This document shows, piece after piece, positions 1 to 11,037 of a DNA stretch of 43,097 nucleotides. This stretch comes from Cyanobium sp. NIES-981 (GTDB lineage: Bacteria; Cyanobacteriota; Cyanobacteriia; PCC-6307; Cyanobiaceae). A model generated the notes under the pieces. It did no database searches. It was not told the DNA's origin and saw nothing but the letters and a program-made list of their open reading frames with translations. The DNA lies in contig CAMDLO010000013.1 of assembly GCA_945901765.1 (NCBI GenBank), positions 1-43,097 of the forward strand, read 5' to 3'. Both the position numbers and the translations under genes were made by a program. Numbering within the stretch: the stretch's first letter is position 1; each line of letters opens with the position of its first letter.

Positions 1-797
1 TCATAGCGATGCACCAACACCAAAGCGCTTGGATCATCACGCATGAGAGCATCAAGTGCATCCGTCAATGCCATCCCGTCGCATTCCATTGCACCCTCCG
101 GCCAGAGAGCCTTGAGAGCACGCATCCGAAATACGGGGGAAACCGGTGCCTGGAGGACACTCGGGAGAAGATTAATAGCACCAGCATTGATCACATCCTG
201 GATAGCAGACTGGCGATCCATCTGATTTGGCAGAGTGAGATGGTCTTCAAGGGCCAGTAGCTGATCACGCTGACCTGATAGCTGGGCAATGGCACACAGA
301 GCTGCCCCGCGCACACCAGGATTGGAATCGTTCTGGAGGCTTTCAATTGCTGCCAAGGCAGAGCGAACCTTCAATCCAGCCAGGCTCTGGATCAAAACCC
401 GACGATTCTGGGCAGGATCAGCCAGGCAATCGATCATCACCTGATGCAACATTGAATCCATACAACCCAATTGCTCAAGAGCCCAGGCACTATTTTCAAC
501 GAGGTAGGGATCTTCACTCTTGAGGCAACAACCGATAGCCGATATTGCTTGTTGTGCATTCAGACGACCAAGCACCTCCACCGCCTTACGCTGGGCTAAA
601 CGGATGGGCTGCTCTTCGGAATCAACGGCAAGGAGTTGCAGGAGGGCTTTCTCGGTGGAGTCTCCAGGAAAATTAATCAGGTGGGAGGCCGCCATGTAGT
701 AATCGCTGGCCGATTCAAGTGCCTCAAGAGGCTGTTCTAAAATCCGCAGAGCCTCCTGCTGGGTGAGGCCAAGATGGATGTTGTCGAAACGGCTCAC
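1..797 (-). CDS. cpeY: Phycoerythrobilin lyase CpeY, N-terminal 265 residues (3' end outside the window)
   Basis: This HEAT-repeat lyase of the CpcE/F clan attaches phycoerythrobilin to alpha-phycoerythrin Cys82, usually with CpeZ. The minus frame is open from a GTG at 797 to the window edge, giving about 265 of the roughly 430 residues normal for CpeY. The N-terminal region carries the CpeY-like segments YYMAASHLINFPGD (about residues 34-47) and RKAVEVLGRL, then helical repeats of the type DPYLVENSAWALEQLG. No ATG lies in frame between the GTG and the preceding stop, so the start is inferred. A CpcD-like frame lies divergently upstream. The paralogue MpeY is a possible alternative, but no phycoerythrin II genes are seen here, which favours CpeY. 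Confidence 0.8.
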   Translation of the reverse strand, partial: MSRFDNIHLGLTQQEALRILEQPLEALESASDYYMAASHLINFPGDSTEKALLQLLAVDSEEQPIRLAQRKAVEVLGRLNAQQAISAIGCCLKSEDPYLVENSAWALEQLGCMDSMLHQVMIDCLADPAQNRRVLIQSLAGLKVRSALAAIESLQNDSNPGVRGAALCAIAQLSGQRDQLLALEDHLTLPNQMDRQSAIQDVINAGAINLLPSVLQAPVSPVFRMRALKALWPEGAMECDGMALTDALDALMRDDPSALVLVHRY

Positions 798-943
798 GGA
801 TGGCGCTGCAGGGCGGGCCCTAGATTCACACCTAGTACCATTGCAGGTCAGGTTACCCAAGCAGGCCGTTCGTTAAGAACTTTCCATATATTGGCGGTCT
901 GCTTGATGTTGGTGCACCATGGGACATCGTTGTTCCTGCCAGC

Positions 944-1216
944 ATGGGGCCTTTTCTAACCAACTCCTATGTGATCAAATTGAGCCTTGGCAAGGGTGCA
1001 AGGCTGAATTCACCACAACAGTTGTGCGTTCCTTACGAACTACTCAGCCGCACACTGGATCTCATCAATCACCAAGGAGCAGGGGTGCAGGATGTGTCCG
1101 TGCAGGGGGCCACAAGCACTCAAGCTCCTCCAGCCCAGACCCCCCCTGAAGCGGTGTCAACGGAGAAACAGCCTCGGGTTGCTGGAAAGAGGCAGCGTCG
1201 GTCGCGCGTCTCCTAA
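944..1216 (+). CDS. Small CpcD-domain phycobilisome linker-like ORF, possibly a 5'-truncated linker
   Basis: The 90-residue product contains VPYELLSRTLDLINHQGAG, which resembles the CpcD linker domain (VPY, then an amphipathic helix, then a Gly-rich turn). That domain caps or stabilises phycobilisome rods. Residues after about 50 are a low-complexity Ala/Pro/Gln and then basic tail. The reading frame stays open upstream to a TAG at 833 and encodes linker-like sequence (PYIGGLLDVGAPWDIVVP), but no ATG, GTG or TTG occurs there before the ATG at 944. The gene may therefore be the 3' remnant of a longer rod linker that lost its PBS_linker domain, or it may start non-canonically. Its TAA directly abuts the stop of the minus-strand gene at 1217. 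Confidence 0.5.
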   Translation: MGPFLTNSYVIKLSLGKGARLNSPQQLCVPYELLSRTLDLINHQGAGVQDVSVQGATSTQAPPAQTPPEAVSTEKQPRVAGKRQRRSRVS

Positions 1217-1642
1217 TCAGCCTTGCATCGCGAACACGGCATCGGCAGGACGCCCCTGCTTCAGGGCCTCCCAGCCGATAGCGCGCAAAAACGTTGGGCC
1301 GTCCATCGTTTCCACCACATCCACACCCCAGGCCCCCAGCGTCAGGGGAGAACCCGCTGAGCTGGGACTGTCCTTGCGCCCGCCAAGGGCCAGCAATTGA
1401 TGCCCATCGGTATGGCCGCAGGCCCGCCGAAACCCCCGCCATGCCTGGATCAAGTCAAGGGCCAGATCCGCAGGTGCCAGATCCGATTCGATGCGAATGA
1501 GCCAATGGGGATGATCCAACGGCTCTGCCGAAACAATCGCAGAAGCGTGCGCCTTCAACCCTGCTGCAAGGTCCACCGCGTTGAAGGGTGGTACGCCCGG
1601 CTCTTGTACCTGGAGGTTATGGGACAGAACGAAGCAGGTCAT
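1217..1642 (-). CDS. Unrecognised 141-residue protein of the phycobilisome region
   Basis: I do not recognise a domain. The frame is open further upstream, but the part overlapping the cpeF-like gene reads like antisense shadow, so the ATG at 1642 is the likely start. The product is soluble-looking, with no signal peptide or membrane helix, and has conserved-looking segments HPHWLIRIESDLAP and a C-terminus with DVVETMDGPTFLRAIGWEAL. Its position, convergent with the CpcD-like ORF and divergent from the CpeF-family lyase, suggests a role in phycoerythrin biogenesis or regulation. That role is inference from context only. No clear ribosome binding site is seen. Confidence 0.55.
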   Translation of the reverse strand: MTCFVLSHNLQVQEPGVPPFNAVDLAAGLKAHASAIVSAEPLDHPHWLIRIESDLAPADLALDLIQAWRGFRRACGHTDGHQLLALGGRKDSPSSAGSPLTLGAWGVDVVETMDGPTFLRAIGWEALKQGRPADAVFAMQG

Positions 1643-1720
1643 GCCGATGCCGTGTGTTACAACGACCCTAGGCGGCCGCCAATGGAACTTGATAATGCTT
1701 CCACCCGCTAGCCAGCAACC

Positions 1721-2614
1721 GTGAATGACAGCCAATGCTCGCCGATCAGCGGGCAACCCCTCCAACTGAGCGAAGAGGAAGCCAGCCAACTGGCGGAGGA
1801 GCTCAAGCACCAGCTCCGGTGCGGACAGGTGCCTGATGCCAACAGCGGCAGCATCGAAAGAATGGTGGCGGGCCTGGGCGACCGGCGTGGTCTGATGCGA
1901 CTCACCTTCGCCGAAAGCCTCGGTGTCGTTGGCAAAGCAGCCGTGCCAGCCCTTTGCCAGGCCCTTGAAGGCCACGACAATGTCACGGTGCGGCGTGCTG
2001 CCGCCAAGACCCTCACGCTGATCGAAGATCCACAGGCTTTACCAGTCCTGCTGAACGCCCTCCTGCATGACCCTGACCCAGTGGTTCAGGGGTCTGCCGT
2101 GGGAGCTATGGCTGCACTGGGCGCGGAAGCCGTTGATGCACTCCTGGGTGTCCTGATCAACCCCAAAAGCAGTTCAATGCAGCTGGGCTTGGCCAGTTGG
2201 GGGCTTGCTTTTGTTGGCGCGCGGGCCCCTGAGGCCTTGCGCGAGGCCGCAGGCTCCGAGCATGCGGAGATCAGAGCTGCCGCAATTGCTGCATTGGGCG
2301 ATCAAATCCAGGCTCAGGGGGATGAATCCGCAAGAGATCTCCTGATTCGTGCGCTCAGCGATCAGCATGTCGATGTGCGAGCCGAGGCAACCACCTTGCT
2401 CGGCAAGCTGCATGATTCTTGTTGGGCAACACCACACCTCATCCCGCTCCTCAATGACGAAGCGGGCCAGGTGCGCAAGAACGCAGCTCTTTCACTGATG
2501 AAGCTAAAAGCAAGCGACGCGTTACCAGCCCTGCGCGAGCACCTCCAGTGCGAGCACGAATCAGATGTGTCGGCCGTGTTACGAGTTTCCATCAGCCAGC
2601 TCGAAAGGATCTGA
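1721..2614 (+). CDS. cpeF: CpeF/MpeU-family HEAT-repeat phycobilin lyase
   Basis: This 297-residue all-helical HEAT/armadillo protein belongs to the E/F lyase clan. Repeats are visible in order, e.g. LRLTFAESLGVVGKAAVPAL-type, VTVRRAAAKTLTLI, AEIRAAAIAALGD, VDVRAEATTLLGKL and GQVRKNAALSLMKL. The length and pattern match CpeF/MpeU lyases. In characterised phycoerythrin-I strains CpeF ligates the doubly attached bilin on beta-phycoerythrin (Cys50/61 here). It starts with GTG at 1721 and ends 20 bases from the convergent cpeZ stop. MpeU, the lyase-isomerase, is the main alternative; HEAT lyases are hard to separate without a tree. Confidence 0.65.
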   Translation: MNDSQCSPISGQPLQLSEEEASQLAEELKHQLRCGQVPDANSGSIERMVAGLGDRRGLMRLTFAESLGVVGKAAVPALCQALEGHDNVTVRRAAAKTLTLIEDPQALPVLLNALLHDPDPVVQGSAVGAMAALGAEAVDALLGVLINPKSSSMQLGLASWGLAFVGARAPEALREAAGSEHAEIRAAAIAALGDQIQAQGDESARDLLIRALSDQHVDVRAEATTLLGKLHDSCWATPHLIPLLNDEAGQVRKNAALSLMKLKASDALPALREHLQCEHESDVSAVLRVSISQLERI

Positions 2615-2633
2615 TCTTGATCCTCAAGCCAAG

Positions 2634-3254
2634 TCAGCTACCGTATTTACGGGCCTTTAGATCCTCGATCCTGATCAGGGCCGAGCTCACAGTCTCCCGC
2701 ACGTAATCATCAGTTGCCGGGTCATCAAGCAGCTGCTGTAAGGCTGGCTCAATAGCAGGATGATCGATCTGTGCCAACGCATTGACCGCTGCAACTCCTT
2801 GAGCTGGATTGTTACCGCGACTCACCTGCAGCAAGAGAGGCACCGCTTGGCGACCCACCTGACCTAACGCCATGACGGCTGCGACCGCAACCACAGGTGA
2901 GCGATCATCAAGGGCTTCACGCAAAACCGCCATGGCCTGCTCAGTAAACGCTTGACCTGCGTAGTTGGAAGCCAACTGGGCGTAGGCTTTAATGCAACTT
3001 GCCCTCACCGTGTCATCGCTACTGGTGCTGAAGCACTCAGCAATCGGCTGCATCGAGCGCGCACCGAAGGCCCCAAGCCCCCGAACAGAAGCTCGACGCA
3101 GAGAGACATCCGGCTGATCCAGGAGCGCGATCAAACGCGGGATTGCTTCGTCTGGCCAGTGTTCGACCATAGCCGTGAAGGCGCGCGTTTGAATGTAGGG
3201 GTTGGGATGGGCAAGATCTGCAAACAGTTGATCGAGATCGGGGGGGTGTGGCAT
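2634..3254 (-). CDS. cpeZ: CpeZ, phycoerythrin lyase partner/chaperone
   Basis: This is a 206-residue HEAT-repeat protein whose N-terminus (DLDQLFADLAHPNPYIQ) and following segments (LRRASVRGLGAFG, VRASCIKAYAQLA) match CpeZ. In characterised cyanobacteria CpeZ works with CpeY on alpha-phycoerythrin and acts as a chaperone-like partner of CpeF for the beta subunit. Length is normal for the family (about 205). It follows cpeA on the same strand after a 128-base spacer that contains a strong terminator-like hairpin, so it may be transcribed at a lower level than cpeBA by read-through. It converges on the CpeF-family gene. Confidence 0.85.
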   Translation of the reverse strand: MPHPPDLDQLFADLAHPNPYIQTRAFTAMVEHWPDEAIPRLIALLDQPDVSLRRASVRGLGAFGARSMQPIAECFSTSSDDTVRASCIKAYAQLASNYAGQAFTEQAMAVLREALDDRSPVVAVAAVMALGQVGRQAVPLLLQVSRGNNPAQGVAAVNALAQIDHPAIEPALQQLLDDPATDDYVRETVSSALIRIEDLKARKYGS

Positions 3255-3335
3255 TGAAGTAATCGCTCTTTTGAGGCTGGGAAGGGGAACCTAGACCGCC
3301 ACGACCCGCCGATGGAAAGCCTGAAACAAGACATG

Positions 3336-3358
3336 AAAAAGGGGGCCTTGGGGCCCCC
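3336..3358 (-). terminator. Rho-independent terminator after cpeA
   Basis: On the minus strand a GGGGGCC / GGCCCCC stem with a CCAA loop is followed directly by TTTTT. It lies 25 bases downstream of the cpeA stop and before cpeZ. This arrangement would favour abundant cpeBA transcript over cpeZ. Confidence 0.8.
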
Positions 3359-3382
3359 AGATGTCATCATCAAAAATGAGGC

Positions 3383-3907
<525 letters not shown>

Positions 3908-3937
3908 TTAAAAGATCAAAGCTGATACCTTGTGGGC

Positions 3938-4859
<922 letters not shown>

Positions 4860-5114
4860 ATGTCCAGCGCCAGTTTTGATCCGGTCACGGCCGACGCCAT
4901 TGCTGAGCCGTCTCCGAGCCGCGAGGAGCTGCAGGAGGCCATTGAGCAGCTCATGGCGTTCCGAGATCGGATTGTGAGCGACGTCACGGGCATGGGCCAG
5001 AAGCTGAAAATGCCGCAGCAGCAGGTGGCCTTCACCCTGTCCCAGCATCCCGAGCTTCAGAGGATCGAGTCGGTTCTGGCCCAGCTCCAGCTCCAGATCG
5101 CTGAGCTGGCCTAG
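4860..5114 (+). CDS. Unrecognised 84-residue helical protein, first gene of the cpeS-pebAB run
   Basis: I do not recognise a domain. The product is acidic and predicted helical, with a heptad-like N-terminal half (REELQEAIEQLMAFRDRIVSD) and a C-terminal helix (LQRIESVLAQLQLQIAELA) suggesting a short coiled coil. No cysteine or membrane segment is present. It lies 31 bases upstream of the CpeS-type lyase gene and shares its strand, so co-expression with bilin synthesis and attachment is likely. A role as an adaptor or chaperone is inference. The ATG at 4860 fits the end of the intergenic region. Confidence 0.7.
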   Translation: MSSASFDPVTADAIAEPSPSREELQEAIEQLMAFRDRIVSDVTGMGQKLKMPQQQVAFTLSQHPELQRIESVLAQLQLQIAELA

Positions 5115-5145
5115 CCCTTTCCCATTCACTGCTGCCTCTGCAACC

Positions 5146-7257
<2,112 letters not shown>

Positions 7258-7264
7258 TCCGAGA

Positions 7265-8452
7265 TCAAAGCAGGCCGAGCGTATGGAGGGGGCCCCGTCC
7301 GCTGATCAGCTCCAGCAGGAAAGCGGAAAAACCCACCATCGCCAAGCGACCATTCCAAACCTCCGAGCTGTTGTTCCAGCCCCAGGCCCACTTGTCCTGG
7401 GGATAGAGCTTCACCTTGGTGGGCAGGGCCGCCGCCTGATCCAGGTTCACTTCCGGGCCTTCGAGGGCGTGTTGCACCAGGTGGGCGAGGCCATCGATGA
7501 AGGCGGGGCTGGTGTCCAGCGCCGGCACGCGCCGGAAGTTGGTGATGCCTGCTTCGGTGGCGATCTCGCGGTACTCGATGTCGATCTCTTCGAGCGTTTC
7601 GATGTGCTCGCTCACGAAACTGATCGGCACCACCACCAGGTCCTTCACCCCCGATTCCCCCAGTTCATGCAGGGCGTCATCGGTGTAGGGCTTCAGCCAC
7701 TCCACCGGGCCGACGCGGCTCTGATAGGCGAGGGTGAACGGGTTGGCGTGGCCGAGATCCCGCTCCAGCCGCTCCATGATCAGCCGGGCGCAAGCCTCGA
7801 TCTCCTGCTGGTAGGGATCGCCCGCCTCCTCCACATAGCTCTTGGGGACGCCGTGGGCGCTGAAGAACACATGGGCCGTGGCGGGTTCAGGGCAGGCGCG
7901 GATCTCGCGGGCGATCAACTCGACCATGGCGCCGATGTAGCCGGGGTCGTCGTAGTAGCTGCGGATGCAGCGGATCGGCAGGCGTGCGAAGGCGGGATCG
8001 GCCTGGCGCAGGCGCTGCAGCTCGCGGAAGCTGGAGCCGCTGGTGCTGATCGAGAAGTGGGGGTAGAGCGGCAGCACCACCACCTGATCGATGCCGTCGG
8101 CCTTGATGTCGGCCACGGCCGACTCGGTGAACGGATGCCAGTAGCGCATCGCCACGTAGCTGGTGGCCTCGATGCCGCGCTGGCGGAGGCTGCTCTGCAG
8201 TTCTCGGGCCTGCTGCTCGGTGATGCGCCGCAGCGGCGAACCGCCGCCGATCGAGCGATAGGCCGCCTGGGATTTGCCGGCCCGCAGGCTGCTGATCAGC
8301 CAGGCCAGGGGCTTCTGCAGGGCCGGGTTCGGCAGCCGGATGATCTCCGGATCGGCGAACAGGTTGTAGAGGAAGGGACCGACGTCCTGGATGCGCTCAG
8401 GGCCGCCGAGGTTCAGCAACAGCACGCCGACCTTGCCGCACACCTTAGACAT
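7265..8452 (-). CDS. hemH: Ferrochelatase HemH with C-terminal chlorophyll-binding-type domain
   Basis: It inserts Fe2+ into protoporphyrin IX to make heme, the precursor of biliverdin and hence of all bilins here. The 395 residues exceed the about 320 of ordinary bacterial ferrochelatase because of a cyanobacterial/plastid-type tail: the last about 40 residues ([20 protein letters not shown]) form a single CAB/HLIP-like membrane helix with the ExxNxRxAM-like pattern. The core carries [20 protein letters not shown] around the active site. It is encoded on the minus strand, convergent with pebB. A long open frame on the opposite strand is a GC-driven shadow. Confidence 0.96.
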   Translation of the reverse strand: MSKVCGKVGVLLLNLGGPERIQDVGPFLYNLFADPEIIRLPNPALQKPLAWLISSLRAGKSQAAYRSIGGGSPLRRITEQQARELQSSLRQRGIEATSYVAMRYWHPFTESAVADIKADGIDQVVVLPLYPHFSISTSGSSFRELQRLRQADPAFARLPIRCIRSYYDDPGYIGAMVELIAREIRACPEPATAHVFFSAHGVPKSYVEEAGDPYQQEIEACARLIMERLERDLGHANPFTLAYQSRVGPVEWLKPYTDDALHELGESGVKDLVVVPISFVSEHIETLEEIDIEYREIATEAGITNFRRVPALDTSPAFIDGLAHLVQHALEGPEVNLDQAAALPTKVKLYPQDKWAWGWNNSSEVWNGRLAMVGFSAFLLELISGRGPLHTLGLL

Positions 8453-8688
8453 GGCCTACCGATCCAGCTATCCCTTCATGGTATGACCGGATCTGGGGTC
8501 AACAGTGCGATCTCAATGGAACGGTATCAGCCTCGGAAAAGCAGTCATGGTTTTGCAGCAGAGATGACGATAATCACTGCCCACTGCCAAAGGGAATCAT
8601 CTTGCATCTGGGAGTTGAGGGGCAAGCATTCATCTGAGGCGATCATCAGCCTGCCAAAATGGGTCAGTCAAAAATCAAGGATGATCTC

Positions 8689-9204
8689 ATGACCGAGGAG
8701 GGCTTATCCAAACAGACTAGATCAGGTTCTGATCGGCAGTGGGAGTTAATGCGAGCCAGCTTCGATGGTGACTGGCTAGGGACGACGACGTGGTACGACA
8801 GAATCGCCAACGGCATGGATCTGAACCACGGCATGTGCAGCCCTACAGAATCGCTGTACGCCATTCGGTTTTCTGATGCTGATACAGGAGAGTGGCATGG
8901 AACAGGTCTTCGATTTGCCCCGGGTGGAGAACGCCGATTCCCCCTGGATCGACACCACTACAACCTCGGCCATCACTGCTGGCATTTCCCGGAGACCGCA
9001 GGCCAGTCAAGCCTTGAGGTTGGCGGGAACACAACGCGAGCGGGCTATGAAGTGAATTTTTTCAATGGCCGCTCCCGATCGATGCTTGTTGCCCTCTATC
9101 AGCGCCAATGTGACGGCCGGATGATCCTGGATTCAATCGCAGCCACCCGTTTCGCTGTCAACGGGCAAGACCCGATCCCGCCCGTGAACAGATGCAGTCT
9201 GTAG
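8689..9204 (+). CDS. DUF3598-like lipocalin-type protein, N-terminal part (possibly split from the next ORF)
   Basis: The roughly 170-residue product begins WELMRASFDGDWLGTTTWYD after a short leader, resembling DUF3598, a cyanobacterial family with a lipocalin-like barrel related in shape to CpcS/CpeT lyases. The ATG at 8689 is preferred over 8659 because AAGGA lies 7 bases upstream. It ends at 9204, where a second frame (9192-9524) continues with matching family-like sequence. The pair equals one normal-length protein, so a frameshift around 9140-9200 or coupled translation is likely. A role in bilin handling is inferred from neighbourhood. Confidence 0.55.
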   Translation: MTEEGLSKQTRSGSDRQWELMRASFDGDWLGTTTWYDRIANGMDLNHGMCSPTESLYAIRFSDADTGEWHGTGLRFAPGGERRFPLDRHHYNLGHHCWHFPETAGQSSLEVGGNTTRAGYEVNFFNGRSRSMLVALYQRQCDGRMILDSIAATRFAVNGQDPIPPVNRCSL

Positions 9205-9524
9205 ACGCCTTATTGTCGGCTGTCGCAGGATGGCGTGGGATCGAGCAGGAGCTGAGACCGGGCGTGCAGCATGGAGCGTTTGTATCAACCAAAGGGGCAC
9301 CAGAATTCGATGCAAACACCTTTTGCTCACAGGATGTGAATGGCATGTTTGCAGATAATTTGATTTGCAGCCTTCCCGATGAAATGCCAAAGTGTGAATT
9401 CAATCTCCAATTTGGTTGCTTGCTAAATCCAAAGAGTTTTGCCCAACTCATTATCGCTTACGATGCAAATTACAAACTGAGTCGCTGGGTAGAGCGTCGA
9501 TATCAACCAACCATGCACGGATAA
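9192..9524 (+). CDS. Probable C-terminal part of the same DUF3598-like protein, in another frame
   Basis: This 110-residue product (core VDALLSAVAGWRGIEQELRPG, end LIIAYDANYKLSRWVERRYQP) looks like the second half of the barrel started by the preceding ORF. Its ATG overlaps that ORF's stop by 13 bases and its frame is shifted by -1 relative to it. The frame is open upstream of the ATG for at least 40 bases. Either a real frameshift broke the gene, or the two halves are translated as coupled polypeptides. Base composition is visibly more AT-rich than the surroundings. The 3' end overlaps the convergent oxidoreductase gene by 22 bases. Confidence 0.5.
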   Translation: MQSVDALLSAVAGWRGIEQELRPGVQHGAFVSTKGAPEFDANTFCSQDVNGMFADNLICSLPDEMPKCEFNLQFGCLLNPKSFAQLIIAYDANYKLSRWVERRYQPTMHG

Positions 9525-10456
9525 CTGAAGGTGAAGCCAATTTGCTTCAGCTTTTCGTTGCTAACGCGCGCATTTAGAATCCGATCAGTCGTGTCTATTG
9601 TCAACCACTTGGCCAAAGGCAAGCCAGCTCTCTCGCAGAGGCGATCCGTAAGCTCTTGGCCACTCAGTTGTGTATCGTTAACAAGATTATAGGTCTCATC
9701 CAGGCCTTGATCGAACGCGAAGCAAACACCCCGGACAATGTCATCGCGGTGAATCCAGCACGGAACATTCTGGCCGTTGCGTTGCACCAATCCACCAGCC
9801 GCTGATAACAGCATGGATGGGATGTCACGCCCGGGGCCGTAGATGCCTCCCAGACGAAGCACGCAGACCTTGGTTTTGTCAGAGCGGATGGATCCCATCA
9901 TCTCTTCTGCTTGGAGCAGAACCTGATTGACCGGATGTATATCGCTTATCGGGGCCGTTTCGTTGGTGAGGGCACCATGGCGGTTGCCGTACACGCCGCA
10001 GCTGCTCAGATGGACGATCTGCAGAGGTGTGTTGCGGGGGCGTCGATCCAGCGTCTCGACGAGTCGTTGCAAACCACCGAGAAAGGTTTTCCGGTATTGG
10101 CCCAGATCAACCTCGGAACCCTTCGAGGGCGCGAAGGAAACCAGAATGCCATCCAGATCAGCGGTGAAGTCAAGGTTGGTGCTGGGGTCCGTCGAGTCAA
10201 AGATCAGCGGGGTTTCCACAAGCTCGGCCAACTCGCCGAGGCGCTCACGCCGGGTGGTGGTAGCCCACAGCGCGTGACCCTCCTGCTTCCAAGCCCTGGC
10301 CACCTCCTCGCCCACGTAGCCGCAGCCGAGGATGGCACGCCGTTCGCCCGAGGGCAGGACGGGTCTCTCCTGCTTGGCCAGCAGCTGGTAGAGGGAGGCC
10401 AAATCTGGGGAAGTTGTCACAGCGGGCAACTCAACAAGTGAATATTTGTAAAGCAT
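9503..10456 (-). CDS. NAD(P)-dependent epimerase/dehydratase-like SDR protein
   Basis: This is an extended short-chain dehydrogenase/reductase. A Rossmann glycine motif (AILGCGYVGEEVARAW) is at about residues 41-56, followed by the catalytic-type region IVHLSSCGVYGNRHG with a YGxxxG in place of the classical YxxxK, and RLGGIYGPGRDIPSML, as in atypical SDRs. Substrate is unknown. The N-terminal about 40 residues precede the nucleotide fold and are unusual, so a GTG at 10420 is an alternative start. It interrupts the phycobilisome genes and faces the DUF3598-like gene. Confidence 0.8.
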   Translation of the reverse strand: MLYKYSLVELPAVTTSPDLASLYQLLAKQERPVLPSGERRAILGCGYVGEEVARAWKQEGHALWATTTRRERLGELAELVETPLIFDSTDPSTNLDFTADLDGILVSFAPSKGSEVDLGQYRKTFLGGLQRLVETLDRRPRNTPLQIVHLSSCGVYGNRHGALTNETAPISDIHPVNQVLLQAEEMMGSIRSDKTKVCVLRLGGIYGPGRDIPSMLLSAAGGLVQRNGQNVPCWIHRDDIVRGVCFAFDQGLDETYNLVNDTQLSGQELTDRLCERAGLPLAKWLTIDTTDRILNARVSNEKLKQIGFTFSYPCMVG

Positions 10457-10557
10457 AGGAGTCCAGGCCGCTGCCGCTGTGCTGCTGAAAACCGTCTTGC
10501 CAGGACAGGCTGAAAAGGCCCTCCCGTGGGAGGGTTGATCACCGATGCGGTGCTTTC

Positions 10558-10800
10558 ATGCCCACCTATCGCGTTGCTGCCGCAGGCCTGGAGGCCATGC
10601 AGGTCAACGTGCCCGGCTGCAGTGGAGATGCTCTCAGCCTGGCACTGGGGCCGCTGGGGCTCAGCGACTTCAGGGTCGAGCGGCGCAGTCAGGACGGGCG
10701 CCAATGGTTTTTTCAGGCAACCTTCAAGCCCGGCGGCATCGAGGCACCGGCCGCCGGGCTTGTCACGAGGTTGGTGAGCGTCGATCGCATTCTCGACTGA
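10558..10800 (+). CDS. Unrecognised 80-residue protein upstream of the CpcL linker gene
   Basis: I do not recognise this protein. It begins MPTYRVAAAGLEAMQVNVPG and has a compact alpha/beta-looking sequence with one cysteine and no signal or membrane segment. The starting pattern (TYRV, central Arg/Gly-rich strand, ending LVTRLVSVDRIL) loosely recalls small linker or ferredoxin-like folds, but this is not enough for a name. It precedes the linker gene on the same strand with about 237 bases between, and a GC-rich palindrome (10519-10534) lies just upstream. Confidence 0.5.
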   Translation: MPTYRVAAAGLEAMQVNVPGCSGDALSLALGPLGLSDFRVERRSQDGRQWFFQATFKPGGIEAPAAGLVTRLVSVDRILD

Positions 10801-11037
10801 CGCCATGGGAGCCCCGCAATGGCCCACGGCCTCTGCGCAGTTGTGGATCGCCTGCCTGTCCTGCAACAGCCCTGCAGGAAGCTGGTCCTGGAGGGGACAC
10901 CAGCACGGTGCCCGCCTCAGCCCCCAATCAATCGCGAGCTGGTACGGAAGATTAAGTTATTCATGGTTTTTACTTGCCCCAAGCCTGAGCCCATCGCAGC
11001 AGTCAATACTTTCTTTCGTTTTCGTTCTGTCTGCCCA

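Noticed and set aside
1643-1975. Upstream extension of the 141-residue unknown protein
   Set aside because: It overlaps the CpeF-family gene antisense and its sequence reads as shadow, so the ATG at 1642 was used.
10513-10534. Perfect CCCTCCC-GT-GGGAGGG palindrome with adjacent AAAA
   Set aside because: It resembles a minus-strand terminator, but no minus-strand gene lies directly upstream to end there; could be an attenuator or chance, so not listed as a feature.
10819-11037. N-terminal extension of the CpcL linker from an ATG at 10819
   Set aside because: The 73 extra codons are not linker-like; the GTG at 11038 matches the usual CpcG/CpcL start.
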